NCBI RefSeq assembly: GCF_007990635.1
Contig: NZ_AP019846.1
Span: 2,046,001-2,110,000 of the forward strand
Length of the DNA stretch: 64,000 nt
Reading direction: 5' to 3'
Origin: Leptotrichia hongkongensis
GTDB taxonomy: Bacteria > Fusobacteriota > Fusobacteriia > Fusobacteriales > Leptotrichiaceae
Under the pieces are notes generated by a model, which did no database searches, was not told the origin of the DNA, and was given only the letters and a program-made list of their open reading frames with translations. The first letter of the stretch is position 1. Each line of letters starts with the position of its first letter. Shown piece after piece: positions 1 through 8,746 of this stretch. The position numbers were made by a program, and so were the translations under genes.

Positions 1-2
1 AT

Positions 3-863
3 AATAAAAAAATTCCTTATTTATTTTTTGAGTCAAAAAGAGAAAGATATAAAAACAATATTGTAATATTTCATGGAATGATAGAGCCTATTGACAGATA
101 TGCTGAATTTGCAGAATTTTTGGCTTCTAATGGATATAATGTGTTTGTTATGGAAATTCGTGGCCATGGCGAGTTAAAGGACGGTGAAATTGGAGATTTT
201 GGAAAAGGCGGTATAAAGTCTGTCTTCAAAGATATTGACAACTTTTTTACAAAAATTCTAAGTAAAGTTGGAGCAACTCCAAGCAATACAACGATTCTCG
301 GACATAGCATGGGAGCTCTTATTGGAATACAATGGGGAATAAAAAATAAATACAAATACTTTATTTTGTCAGCTTTCCCTCTAAAAACTCAATTAGAAGT
401 TATCGGTGGAAAAATTGCTACTCTTTTGGAAAGAATTATTTTCAGAAAAGTTTCTGCATTTAACAAAATTTTTGAAAAATGGAATACATCCTTCGAGCCA
501 AATGCAACAAAATTTGATTGGCTGACAAGAGATGAAATTGAAAATAAAAAATATGAAGACAATGAACTTTGTGGCTATTCTGTAACACCAAAGTTTTTTT
601 CTGGAATTTTTTCCACAATGGCATTTATCAACAAAAATTACAAAAAATTAGATGAACATACAAAAATATTAGCTATTTACGGAACTGATGACAAAGCGAT
701 TGATATTCCATATATCAGTAAAATTTTTAATATATTAAGAAAGAAAAAAAGAAGAATAAATATTCTTGAAAATAAGAATGGACGGCATGAATCTCTTAAT
801 GAAACAAATAAACACGAAATTTATGATGAAATTTTAAAATGGTTAAATGCAAAAGATTTTTAA
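3..863 (+). CDS. Alpha/beta hydrolase, serine aminopeptidase S33/lysophospholipase type (5' truncated)
   Basis: The reading frame is open from base 3, so the gene begins before the window; the first in-window ATG (78) is internal, because the residues before it (VIFHGMIEP) carry the HG oxyanion-hole motif of this family. The catalytic triad is visible: GHSMG nucleophile elbow, an Asp in YGTDDKAI, and a His in NGRHESLNE near the C-terminus. The family hydrolyses ester bonds of monoacylglycerols and lysophospholipids; no signal peptide can be judged because the N-terminus is missing. The true substrate is unknown. mreB follows 95 bases downstream on the same strand with its own -10 box. Confidence 0.85.
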   Translation, partial: NKKIPYLFFESKRERYKNNIVIFHGMIEPIDRYAEFAEFLASNGYNVFVMEIRGHGELKDGEIGDFGKGGIKSVFKDIDNFFTKILSKVGATPSNTTILGHSMGALIGIQWGIKNKYKYFILSAFPLKTQLEVIGGKIATLLERIIFRKVSAFNKIFEKWNTSFEPNATKFDWLTRDEIENKKYEDNELCGYSVTPKFFSGIFSTMAFINKNYKKLDEHTKILAIYGTDDKAIDIPYISKIFNILRKKKRRINILENKNGRHESLNETNKHEIYDEILKWLNAKDF

Positions 864-923
864 TTTATAACAAAAAATTTAAAAAAATTGCAAAAAATAA
901 TAAATTTTTATCGAAAAATATGA

Positions 924-929
924 TATAAT
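924..929 (+). promoter_or_regulatory. Probable -10 box upstream of mreB
   Basis: TATAAT preceded by TATG, about 30 bases before the mreB start codon. No good -35 hexamer lies 16-18 bases upstream, so this would be a -10 dominated promoter. The call rests on the hexamer and its position only. Confidence 0.4.
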
Positions 930-958
930 TAAGGAAGTTAATTTTAATAGGAGGAAAA

Positions 959-1990
959 ATGGGCGTATTTGATTTTGTAAAAATATTTAGAGTAAACAAA
1001 AGTATCTCAATAGACTTGGGAACTGCAAATATATTAATTTACGATAAGCAAAAGAAAAAAATAGTATTGAATGAACCATCTGTGGTTGCAAAAGATAGAA
1101 AAACTGGAAAATTAATTGCAGTTGGAAGAGAAGCTAGAGAAATGTTAGGAAAAACTCCTGACAGCATCGAAGCTATCAAACCTTTACAAGACGGAGTTAT
1201 TGCAGATATTGACTCAACAAAGGAAATGATTACATATTTTATTCATAAGATTTATGGAAATTCATTGTTCAAGCCAGAAGTAATGATTTGTGTACCAATT
1301 GAAGTTACAAGTGTAGAAAGAAAAGCCTTGTTTGATGCAGTAAAAGGTGCTAAAAAAATATATATTATTGAAGAGGGAAGAGCCGCTATCATTGGTTCAG
1401 GCGTAAATATTTCACAACCTGAAGGAAGCATGGTAATTGATATAGGTGGAGGTTCTACTGATATTGCAATTCTTTCACTTGATGAAATTATCGCAAGTAA
1501 ATCAATTAGAATCGCTGGAAACAGATTTGATGAAGATATCGTGAGATATGTAAAAAGAAAATACAACTTACTAATTGGAGACAGAACTGCTGAAAAAATT
1601 AAAAAAGAAATGGCTACAGCATTAAAAGTTCAGTCGCCTGAAGTTATGGAAATAAAAGGTAGAGATTTAGAATCTGGTATTCCTAACACTGTAGAAATCA
1701 ACGCAAATGAAATTTACGAAGCTATTGAAGATTCTTTATTCCAAATTGTAAACTCTACAAAAGAAGTTCTTGAAAAATGTCCTCCTGAATTGGCAGCAGA
1801 CATTTTAGATAATGGAATTGTAATGACTGGTGGAGGTTCATTAATCAAAAACTTTATTGATATGATGGAAAAAGAAGTTGGAATCAAAGTATTCTTATCT
1901 CCAAATCCACTAGATTCAGTGGTTTTAGGTGGAGGAGCCGCATTTGACAACAAAAAATTATTAAGAACTCTTCAAATGAGAGAAAATTAA
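959..1990 (+). CDS. mreB: Rod shape-determining protein MreB
   Basis: Actin-like ATPase that polymerises under the inner membrane and guides lateral-wall peptidoglycan synthesis, giving rod shape. At 343 residues it has the usual family length. The actin-fold ATP motifs are visible: phosphate-1 loop DLGTAN (residues 19-24), phosphate-2 loop DIGGGSTDIAIL (about 161-172) and adenosine motif GIVMTGGGSLI near residue 287. The short N-terminal MGVFDFVKIF is hydrophobic enough to serve as a membrane anchor. A strong AGGAGG ribosome site sits just before the ATG. No mreC or mreD follows; the next gene is a holB homologue, so the classic mreBCD cluster is split here. Confidence 0.97.
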   Translation: MGVFDFVKIFRVNKSISIDLGTANILIYDKQKKKIVLNEPSVVAKDRKTGKLIAVGREAREMLGKTPDSIEAIKPLQDGVIADIDSTKEMITYFIHKIYGNSLFKPEVMICVPIEVTSVERKALFDAVKGAKKIYIIEEGRAAIIGSGVNISQPEGSMVIDIGGGSTDIAILSLDEIIASKSIRIAGNRFDEDIVRYVKRKYNLLIGDRTAEKIKKEMATALKVQSPEVMEIKGRDLESGIPNTVEINANEIYEAIEDSLFQIVNSTKEVLEKCPPELAADILDNGIVMTGGGSLIKNFIDMMEKEVGIKVFLSPNPLDSVVLGGGAAFDNKKLLRTLQMREN

Positions 1991-2027
1991 TATTTGCTGT
2001 TAACAAAAAAAGAGAAAAAGAGAAAAA

Positions 2028-2828
2028 ATGAAATTACAGGAAATAACTGAAAAATTTAAAAATGAAATAAATCAAGATAAAATAAGTGCAAGTTACCTCT
2101 TTTATGGCGATAAGAGAGTTGACTTGCTTTCTTATGCACTAATGTTCTCAAAGATGATTATGACAAAGAATGTGCAGAATGAAGCTGAAAAAGAAAAAAT
2201 TGAACGGATTATTGATAACTTCCAGCATCCTGACATTGAAATAATAAATAAAAATAATGAAAACATAAAAATTGACGAAGTGCGTGAAATCATCTATTCA
2301 TCAATAGAATCTTCTTTTAATTCGCCAAAAAAAATATTTATTCTGTGCGGAATTGAAAATTTACGAAAAGAATCTTCAAACGCACTTTTAAAAATCTTGG
2401 AAGAGCCACCACAAAACGTATATTTCATACTTCTATCAAGAACATTAAACATCATTTCCACAATAAAATCCCGTACAATCAAATTTCATCTATCTGGAAT
2501 GAATAACGATGAACTGGGTGTAAGCAAAGAAATCTACTATTTCTTTGATGGAAATGAAAACGATATTTTAGAATTTAAAAGGCAAAATCTCTCACTTGAT
2601 AATATTCAGTTTCAAATTAACACTGTGGAAGATATTTTACAAATTATTTTTGAAATGAAAAATTACACAACTGGAGAACTGGTTATAAAAAATAATCTGG
2701 ATTTAACGATAAAATATAATAAAAGTATTCAATTGTTATCACATCGAATACGTTTCTGGGATATTGAAAATGTATATTTTTTTATAAATGAAATCGAAAG
2801 TGAACTAAAAAGGAAAAGGAATTTCTAA
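2028..2828 (+). CDS. holB: DNA polymerase III delta' subunit-like protein (HolB)
   Basis: Clamp-loader subunit homologue. The sequence has the delta'/tau layout: SASYLFYGDKR at residues 20-30 in place of a canonical P-loop, IKIDEVREI near 83, the hallmark SNALLKILEEPPQNVYFIL segment (about 122-140) and a degenerate SRC-type sensor (IKSRTIKF near 148). There are no zinc-binding cysteines. At 266 residues it is shorter than E. coli HolB (about 334), as in many low-GC bacteria. The ribosome site is weak (GAGAAAAA). It lies 37 bases after mreB, so cotranscription is plausible, and is followed by a strong hairpin at 3012. Specific assignment to holB rather than another clamp-loader ATPase is fairly safe. 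Confidence 0.85.
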   Translation: MKLQEITEKFKNEINQDKISASYLFYGDKRVDLLSYALMFSKMIMTKNVQNEAEKEKIERIIDNFQHPDIEIINKNNENIKIDEVREIIYSSIESSFNSPKKIFILCGIENLRKESSNALLKILEEPPQNVYFILLSRTLNIISTIKSRTIKFHLSGMNNDELGVSKEIYYFFDGNENDILEFKRQNLSLDNIQFQINTVEDILQIIFEMKNYTTGELVIKNNLDLTIKYNKSIQLLSHRIRFWDIENVYFFINEIESELKRKRNF

Positions 2829-3011
2829 TAAATTTCCTTTCAAAAATTATTATAAATGTAAAACATTCTGTGGGGTCTGAAGATTTAAAAAAACTGATAA
2901 ATTTAAAAAATAGCATTAGAAGCAATGTAAATGTAAAAAGTGTGATTTTTAACTTTTTGATATTTTACAAAGTTTTTAGAACTTATTGAATAAAATTAAT
3001 AATAATACTAA

Positions 3012-3051
3012 ATCCCCATTTAAAAATAGGAATATATTTTTATAATGGGGA
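3012..3051 (+). terminator. Strong hairpin downstream of holB
   Basis: ATCCCCATT-TAAAAATA and TATTTTTA-T-AATGGGGAT form a stem of about 17 pairs with a six-base loop. There is no clean T tract after it, so it may be a terminator or RNA-stabilising hairpin for the mreB-holB transcript; the inner A/T part also gives a U-rich run within the right arm. Confidence 0.5.
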
Positions 3052-3151
3052 TATTTAATAACTAATTTATAATCATTCAATTAAATTATTTTTTAGATAC
3101 TTTGATTAATAAATATTTTCTTATATTATTATATTTTTTCTTTTTATTTTC

Positions 3152-3249
3152 GTAGGATTGCTCATTGCCGCAAATCCTACAACCTATGGCTAGTCTACGA
3201 CATTTATTTAGTTTTTTTTATATAAGGGCATCAGACACTATGCCTTTAT
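3152..3249. repeat. Pair of adjacent hairpins in a non-coding stretch
   Basis: The 490 bases between holB and the small frame at 3320 hold no convincing gene. Besides the holB hairpin, two inverted repeats are seen: GTAGGATTGC / GCAAATCCTAC (3152-3181, one bulge) and AAGGGCAT / TATGCCTTT (about 3225-3249). CGTAG at the start of the first also matches CTACG about 45 bases on. A loosely similar stretch (CTCATTGC...AAATCC...AGTCTACGAC) occurs near 26100-26210, hinting at an old dispersed element. Function unknown. Confidence 0.35.
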
Positions 3250-3319
3250 AACCCCGCTTCTCGAATTTCAATTTTACAGCAAAAGACAAAACTTGCTTTT
3301 AACAAAAGTAATTTTAATT

Positions 3320-3466
3320 TTATAAGGTTATTACCAACTTAAATATAATAAAAATAGTAAAAACTATTATTAAACAAAATAATCTAATATTAAATCCTGT
3401 TAAAAAATAGAAACTGTTAAGGACAATCAGAACCAAAAGTTCCATTTCATAGTCAGGACTATACAT
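3320..3466 (-). CDS. Possible small membrane protein (48 aa)
   Basis: A 48-residue frame starting MYSPDYEM with two hydrophobic segments (about residues 8-24 and 27-46) split by FNIR. The ATG at 3466 was preferred to an upstream in-frame ATG because GAAAGGG lies about four bases before it. No homology is recognised. It lies downstream of nothing obvious and points toward holB. AT-rich DNA easily yields hydrophobic frames, so this could be spurious. Confidence 0.25.
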   Translation of the reverse strand: MYSPDYEMELLVLIVLNSFYFLTGFNIRLFCLIIVFTIFIIFKLVITL

Positions 3467-3558
3467 ATCCCTTTCACCATAAACTTCAAAATTAAAAGAA
3501 AATATGTATATGATTTTTCGACTTTTTTCTCGATAATTCCTGTACAAATTTTATAGTT

Positions 3559-4377
3559 TTAAAATTCAAAAAACTCCTCAATTGTAGTTTTCAATCCATG
3601 CTCTACATTTGATGTAGAAATAAATTTAGCTATTTCCTTAATTTCAGGAATGGCATTTTCCACAGCCACAGGCATTCCTACGTACTCCAGCAACGGCTTA
3701 TCGTTCGCACTGTCACCAACTGCAATCATTTCTTCAGGCTTTATATTTTCAATTTCTCCCAGTTTTTTTAATGTTTTTCCTTTATCCACATTTTTGTTGG
3801 CAATTTCTAGGAAGATTGGTTTTGAAATGGCGATAAAATAATCGTTTCCGTGAACTTTATTCATGTGTTCTTCAGCTATTAATACTTCTTCTGGCTTACC
3901 AACAATCATACATTTTGTAGTTTTATCAATTCCTTTTTCTTCAAGTTCAGAAAGTTTATCAAATTTTTTAAATTTCATATTACATTGACTTACCTCAAAT
4001 AATACTTCATCTGTTGCTTCTGTTCCATAAACCGTATCTCCAACGTACAAAATCATTGGAACATTTATTTCCTTTGAAACTTTATAAACGTTTTCAATAT
4101 CCTTTTTTCCAAGCCCTTCGTGAAAAATTACTTCATTTGTCTTCATATCAATTAATTCACCACCGTTAAATGCTAGCACATATCCTTCATACTTATCCAT
4201 CTGAAGCTCTTTTGCATAATCAAGCATAGCATAGCTAGGTCTACCACTTGCAAGCACAAATTTAACTCCTTTTTCTTTCTGAACTTTAATAATCGTCTCA
4301 ATATTTTCCTTTGTTATATTATGTTCTTCATCCAGCAATGTTCCATCCATATCAGTTGCAATTAATTTATAATTCAT
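3559..4377 (-). CDS. Cof-type HAD-IIB family phosphatase
   Basis: Haloacid dehalogenase-superfamily phosphatase, cytosolic, acting on sugar phosphates, nucleotides or flavin precursors in characterised relatives; the substrate here is unknown. Motif I is DMDGT (Asp9 nucleophile, Asp11), motif II is the Ser in LASGR, motif III a Lys before the cap, and motif IV GDSANDKPL near residue 222. The 272-residue length is typical of IIB enzymes with the alpha/beta cap inserted between motifs II and III. The ribosome site GAGAGGA precedes the ATG. It lies 22 bases downstream of the threonine aldolase remnant and is probably cotranscribed with it. Three relatives occur at 46-49 kb. Confidence 0.9.
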   Translation of the reverse strand: MNYKLIATDMDGTLLDEEHNITKENIETIIKVQKEKGVKFVLASGRPSYAMLDYAKELQMDKYEGYVLAFNGGELIDMKTNEVIFHEGLGKKDIENVYKVSKEINVPMILYVGDTVYGTEATDEVLFEVSQCNMKFKKFDKLSELEEKGIDKTTKCMIVGKPEEVLIAEEHMNKVHGNDYFIAISKPIFLEIANKNVDKGKTLKKLGEIENIKPEEMIAVGDSANDKPLLEYVGMPVAVENAIPEIKEIAKFISTSNVEHGLKTTIEEFFEF

Positions 4378-4399
4378 AAAATCCTCTCACTTTCTCTAT

Positions 4400-5080
4400 T
4401 TATAATAATTTTACTAATTCATTCAAATCTTTTTCTGTAGTTGCCCAGCTTGTTACCAGTCTTATCACTGTGTGTTTTTCATCATACTTTTCCCAGAATG
4501 AAAAACTTACTTTTTTTTCCAATTCTTCCATTTTTATATTTTCAATTATGATAAATTGCTGATTTGTAGGTGATTCAAGATAAAATCTGTAATTTTTTTT
4601 GTGCAGAATATTTTTTAATTTTTCAGATAAATCTATCGTATGTTTTCCAATCCTTTTGTACAAATCATTTGAAAATAATGTGTCAAACTGTACTCTAAGC
4701 AGCCATCCCTTAGCAAGTAATGCCCCTTGTTGCTTTATCCTTGTTACAAAATTCTTTGGTGTGTTATTTTTGGTAAAAACAACTGCTTCTCCAAGCAATG
4801 TTCCAGCTTCATGCACGCTAATATGCCCCGTTTCAGCCGCAATTACACCTTCATAAGACTGTAGCATTGAATTTATCACAACTGCGTTAGTCTGTGTTCC
4901 ACCAACTAAAAAATAAACATCTGCATTTTCCAATTCACAAGCTTTCCTAATTTTTGCTTTTGCACTTTCACAATATTTATCAGCTCCGTATCCAGACAAA
5001 TTCTCAAAATTAGTCTTAACAATCGCATCCAAAATCTCTTGACAAGCCCCTTGCGTATAATCATTTGCAAAATGTAACAT
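4400..5080 (-). CDS. Internally deleted low-specificity L-threonine aldolase (probable pseudogene)
   Basis: Both ends match the PLP-dependent threonine aldolase family: N-terminal FANDYTQGACQEIL and VGGTQTNAVVI, then HISVHEAG, and C-terminal TLLGEAVVF and QQGALLAKGWLLRVQFDTLF. The middle is absent. HEAG (about residue 93) is joined directly to TLLGEAVVF, so roughly 115 residues of a usual length near 340 are missing in frame, including the stretch just before TLLGEA where the family carries the PLP-binding lysine. Two normally conserved residues in LAKGRLLG are also changed (W and R). The reading frame and ribosome site (GGAAGGG) are intact, but the product should not be able to cleave threonine. 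A deletion in the assembly is the alternative explanation. Confidence 0.85.
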   Translation of the reverse strand: MLHFANDYTQGACQEILDAIVKTNFENLSGYGADKYCESAKAKIRKACELENADVYFLVGGTQTNAVVINSMLQSYEGVIAAETGHISVHEAGTLLGEAVVFTKNNTPKNFVTRIKQQGALLAKGWLLRVQFDTLFSNDLYKRIGKHTIDLSEKLKNILHKKNYRFYLESPTNQQFIIIENIKMEELEKKVSFSFWEKYDEKHTVIRLVTSWATTEKDLNELVKLL

Positions 5081-5293
5081 AAATTCCCTTCCTGTAAAAC
5101 TGGTGCTTTATATTAATATTATACAGGAAATACGAGGAAAAGTCCATATAAACAGAAGTTGCTAAAAAATCTAAATTAAAACATGATTTTACTTTTAATA
5201 TTCTAACACAAAATATTGATTTTTGAATTTTTTTGAAGTAAAATATTACAGAATAGATTATCTAAAAATTCAGTAATAAAGAAGGGCTAAATT

Positions 5294-5854
5294 ATGAAAA
5301 AATTTGTTTTAATGCTAATATTTATTTTAGGGAGTTTCAGTTTTGGAGAAATAACAGAACAGGAAGTCGATAGTTTCTTTTCGCCTAAAACACAGGTTTA
5401 TATTTCCAATCAGAAAGACTGGTTTTTTGGACAATATCCAGATGATTTTGACGGAGAAAATACTAAATGGGAAAAACTTAATTATTTTATTAATGTTCTT
5501 TTAGTTGGAAAAAAATATAAGATTTCTTATACTCCTATTGATGAAGTCACTTCTTATGATAATCAAGGATATCCTGTATTAACCTATACAACAACAAAAC
5601 AATATGTTATAAAAAGTCGTCGAAATGAAAATATACCTACTGCAACTTCATACAGCTTTAATATTATGTTTGGGATGATGGATCCAGGTACAGAAATAAA
5701 AAATGGAAAAAAATATGAGAGAAATCGTTATCAAGTCCTTTCAGAAAGTGAATTAAATGCTCTATTAAAGTCTAAAAATGCAAAAAGACTTGATTCAACC
5801 ACAGAAAAAAATACGAAAGCATGGCTAGATTGGCTATTTCATAACACTAACTAA
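5294..5854 (+). CDS. Secreted or periplasmic protein of unknown function
   Basis: A 186-residue protein starting with a clear signal peptide (MKKF, hydrophobic core, cleavage probably after SFSFG). The mature part is rich in Lys, Tyr, Asn and Asp and contains several aromatic-rich segments (KDWFFGQYPDDF, KYKISYTPIDEV) and a Tyr/Thr-rich strand-like stretch (about residues 82-95), consistent with a small beta-rich exported protein. No cysteine for lipidation follows the signal. I recognise no family. GAAGGG lies nine bases before the ATG, and an intrinsic terminator follows at 5933, so it is probably a single-gene unit. Confidence 0.7.
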   Translation: MKKFVLMLIFILGSFSFGEITEQEVDSFFSPKTQVYISNQKDWFFGQYPDDFDGENTKWEKLNYFINVLLVGKKYKISYTPIDEVTSYDNQGYPVLTYTTTKQYVIKSRRNENIPTATSYSFNIMFGMMDPGTEIKNGKKYERNRYQVLSESELNALLKSKNAKRLDSTTEKNTKAWLDWLFHNTN

Positions 5855-5932
5855 TACTATTATTTTTGGGTACAAAGTATTAGGACTCTTATTAGCAGAT
5901 TAATATAATTTTATTTAAAAAAAGTACACTCT

Positions 5933-5957
5933 ACTGGGACTTCTCCCAGTTTTTTTC
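5933..5957 (+). terminator. Intrinsic terminator after the secreted protein
   Basis: ACTGGGA, loop CTTC, TCCCAGT, then seven T. An A-rich run on the left could also let it act on transcripts from the minus strand, though livF ends about 100 bases further right. Confidence 0.85.
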
Positions 5958-6053
5958 TTCTCTCAAAACTTATCCAAAACAAAAAAACCATCCCAAAAAG
6001 CCAAAAAACTTTTCAAGACAGTTTTCAAAAACAAATATTCTAATTTCTTAATT

Positions 6054-6767
6054 TTATCCTCCAAGATAAGCCTTCTTAATTTCAGGATTTGTAAGCAGTT
6101 CCTTTCCTGTTCCTTCCAGAATTATTTTTCCAGTTTCCAGAACGTAGCCTCTGTCTGCAATTGATAGTGCCATATTGGCATTTTGTTCCACTAACAGCAC
6201 TGTTACGTTTTCTTCTTTATTAATTCTTACAATTATGTTGAAAATTTCTTGTACTAATAATGGTGCTAGTCCCATTGACGGCTCATCTAGCAATAGTAGT
6301 GAAGGATTTGACATTAAGGCTCTTGCCATTGCCAGCATTTGCTGTTCTCCTCCACTCATTGTTCCTGCCAGCTGTTTTTTACGTTCGGCAAGTCGTGGAA
6401 ACAGTGTGAACATATGTTCCATATCTTTTTTTATTTGATCTGTATCGTTTCTTGTAAATGCTCCCATTTCCAAATTTTCCAGTACAGTTAATTCTGTAAA
6501 GATTCTACGTCCTTCTGGAACATGTGCCATTCCACGGCTGACAAGCTTGTAAGCATCAATGTTAGTTACATTTTCCCCACTTAGGGAAATTTCTCCCGAT
6601 TTTATTGGTACAAGCCCTGAAATAGCGTGAAGTGTAGATGTTTTTCCTGCACCATTTGCACCAATTAGAGAAACGATTTCACCTTTTTTTATCTGAAATG
6701 AAATGTTTTTTATAGCATGAATTCCGCCATAATATACATTTAAATCATTTACATTTAAAATATTCAC
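6054..6767 (-). CDS. livF: Branched-chain amino acid ABC transporter ATP-binding protein LivF
   Basis: One of two ATPases powering uptake of leucine, isoleucine and valine or related amino acids. Walker A GANGAGKTS (about residues 36-44), signature MSGGEQQML (about 139), Walker B LLLLDEPSMGL (about 158) and the H-loop-like LLVEQN are all intact. The 237-residue length is standard for LivF. It appears to start with GTG at 6767, placed nine bases after AAAGGAGG. It is the last gene of the operon, 43 bases after livG. Confidence 0.95.
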   Translation of the reverse strand: MNILNVNDLNVYYGGIHAIKNISFQIKKGEIVSLIGANGAGKTSTLHAISGLVPIKSGEISLSGENVTNIDAYKLVSRGMAHVPEGRRIFTELTVLENLEMGAFTRNDTDQIKKDMEHMFTLFPRLAERKKQLAGTMSGGEQQMLAMARALMSNPSLLLLDEPSMGLAPLLVQEIFNIIVRINKEENVTVLLVEQNANMALSIADRGYVLETGKIILEGTGKELLTNPEIKKAYLGG

Positions 6768-6810
6768 TTTTCCTCCTTTTTGCTAATTTTATTTAATTTC
6801 TTCTTAAATT

Positions 6811-7569
6811 TTATTCTCCTAAATAAGCTGCAATAACTTCTTTATTATTTTGAATCTCATCAGGAAGACCTGAAGCAATAATTCTCCCAAAATTTAGCAC
6901 ATAAAGTCTTTCACAAATTCCCATTACTAAGTCCATGTCATGCTCGATTAGCAGGATTGCAATTTTAAATTTATTTCTTATAAAGCTGATTGTATTCATT
7001 AGTTCTTTTGTTTCGTTTGGATTCATTCCTGCTGCAGGCTCATCCAGCAGCAATAATTTTGGATTTGTTGCCAAAGCTCTTGCTATCTCCAATTTTCTCT
7101 GCTGTCCATAAGACAAGTTTCCAGCTGTAATATTTGCCATTTCAGCCATATCAAAAATATCCAGTAAATCAAGTGCCTTATCTGTTATTTCCTTTTCTTC
7201 CTTCCAAAATCTAGGAAGTCTAAAAATCGCTTCAAAAGTGTTATATTTCATACTGCTGTTAAGTGCCAGCTTTACATTATCAAGCACTGTTAATTCTTTA
7301 AATAGCCTTATATTCTGAAATGTTCTGGCAACTCCCAAAGCAACTATCTGTGGAGTAGTTTTTTTATTTATACTAATCTGATTTATAGAAATATCCCCGT
7401 CAGTAGGTTTGTAAACACCTGTCAGCAAGTTAAATATTGTTGTTTTTCCAGCTCCATTTGGACCAATTAATCCAACTAGCTCACCTTCCTTAATTTCAAT
7501 ATTAACATTATCAACAGCTCTTAGACCTCCAAAAGATATTCCCAAATCTGTCGTTTTTAATAATGACAT
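6811..7569 (-). CDS. livG: Branched-chain amino acid ABC transporter ATP-binding protein LivG
   Basis: Second ATPase of the transporter. Walker A is GPNGAGKTT (about residues 36-44), the signature LSYGQQRKLEIAR (about 151-163) and Walker B LLLLDEPAAGM (about 169-179), followed by LLIEHDM. The PAAGM(N) variant after Walker B and the 252-residue length distinguish LivG from LivF. GGAGA lies six bases before the ATG. It is followed by livF and preceded by livM in the same operon. Confidence 0.95.
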   Translation of the reverse strand: MSLLKTTDLGISFGGLRAVDNVNIEIKEGELVGLIGPNGAGKTTIFNLLTGVYKPTDGDISINQISINKKTTPQIVALGVARTFQNIRLFKELTVLDNVKLALNSSMKYNTFEAIFRLPRFWKEEKEITDKALDLLDIFDMAEMANITAGNLSYGQQRKLEIARALATNPKLLLLDEPAAGMNPNETKELMNTISFIRNKFKIAILLIEHDMDLVMGICERLYVLNFGRIIASGLPDEIQNNKEVIAAYLGE

Positions 7570-7636
7570 ATTTTATCTCCTATTTTACTTCATTTTTATA
7601 TTTATCAAAAATATTTAATTCTAACTTTTCATTTTT

Positions 7637-8731
7637 TTAATTCTTGTTATTTCTATAATTTCTAAGTTTATTAATTCTTCTCTTTGTTCCTGCAAATGTA
7701 AATTCCTTCGTACCAAAAATTCCTTTTGGACGGAAAATCATTAATGAAATCAATATAATTGCATAAACTAAGTATCTAAACTGCGAAACATCTCTCAATC
7801 TTTCATTTAGAAGTGTCAAAATCGTTGCAGCGATAATCGCTCCCGTAATACTTCCAAGTCCACCTAACACTACCATAACAAGAATTTCTATTGAGAATAA
7901 AAATCCAAATTTATCTGGTGTCAAAATTCCAATATTATGAGCAAATAACGATCCTCCAACTCCAGCAAAAAATGCTGAAAAAGCAAATCCATAAAGTTTT
8001 ACACGATTTAAGCCGATTCCTATATTTTCTGCCGCAATTTCATCTTCTCTAATTGACAGAATCTCTTTCCCTTTTCGAGAAGTCATTGCCATTGCGATTA
8101 TAATAATCGAGATAACTACAATGAAATATGTATTTGAAAAATCTAGAATTGTTGGAATATTGTTAAGTCCAGTTGCTCCACCTAAAAAGTCCAGATTTTG
8201 AATAATATATTTTACAATTTCTCCAAATGCTAAAGTAATAATTGCAAGATAATCCCCTCTTAACCTTAGCGTACTTCCACCAACAAGAAATCCAAATACA
8301 GCCGCAACCAGCCCTCCAAACAATGATACCAGTATTAACTGTAAAAATGGCGGTAAATTATAATTTACGAGTATTTTTGAAATAAATGCCGCTGAATATC
8401 CACCAATTGCAATAAATCCAGCTTGCCCCAAATTAAGCTGTCCCATAAGCCCAACCGTTATGTTTAAGCTTACTGCAAATAAAACAAAAATTAATACGTT
8501 TATATATATTCCTTTTGTATAACTGAAAGCATCATTTGGATCAAAAGTAAAGCTTAGGACGATATAAAGTGCAATTATTGAAATAAATGTAACAACATAA
8601 TTTTTTACTTTTAATTTGTTAAAATAGTTCAAATTTTGCCATTTATATTCTTTTGTTTCTTTATGCTTTTTTTCTGCACTATCTATATTTTTTGCTTTTA
8701 CATCTTTATTAGTTTTTTCCATATTTCCCAT
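7637..8731 (-). CDS. livM: Branched-chain amino acid ABC transporter permease LivM
   Basis: Inner-membrane permease with about nine or ten hydrophobic segments and the LivM hallmarks GQLNLGQAGFIAIGGYSA (about residue 96) and REDEIAAENIGI (about 228), followed by the GGLGSITGAI repeat. The N-terminal 45 residues are highly charged (Lys/Glu-rich) and longer than usual for the family. Two possible ATG codons lie nine bases apart after AGGAGG; the second, with better spacing, would trim three residues. Fifteen bases separate it from livH. Confidence 0.94.
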   Translation of the reverse strand: MGNMEKTNKDVKAKNIDSAEKKHKETKEYKWQNLNYFNKLKVKNYVVTFISIIALYIVLSFTFDPNDAFSYTKGIYINVLIFVLFAVSLNITVGLMGQLNLGQAGFIAIGGYSAAFISKILVNYNLPPFLQLILVSLFGGLVAAVFGFLVGGSTLRLRGDYLAIITLAFGEIVKYIIQNLDFLGGATGLNNIPTILDFSNTYFIVVISIIIIAMAMTSRKGKEILSIREDEIAAENIGIGLNRVKLYGFAFSAFFAGVGGSLFAHNIGILTPDKFGFLFSIEILVMVVLGGLGSITGAIIAATILTLLNERLRDVSQFRYLVYAIILISLMIFRPKGIFGTKEFTFAGTKRRINKLRNYRNNKN

Positions 8732-8746
8732 TTTCCTCCTTTCAAA

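Noticed and set aside
3152-3249. Short regularly placed hairpins considered as a CRISPR array or tandem repeat
   Set aside because: No repeat unit recurs at a fixed spacing and no cas-like gene is present. I found no CRISPR array anywhere in the window.
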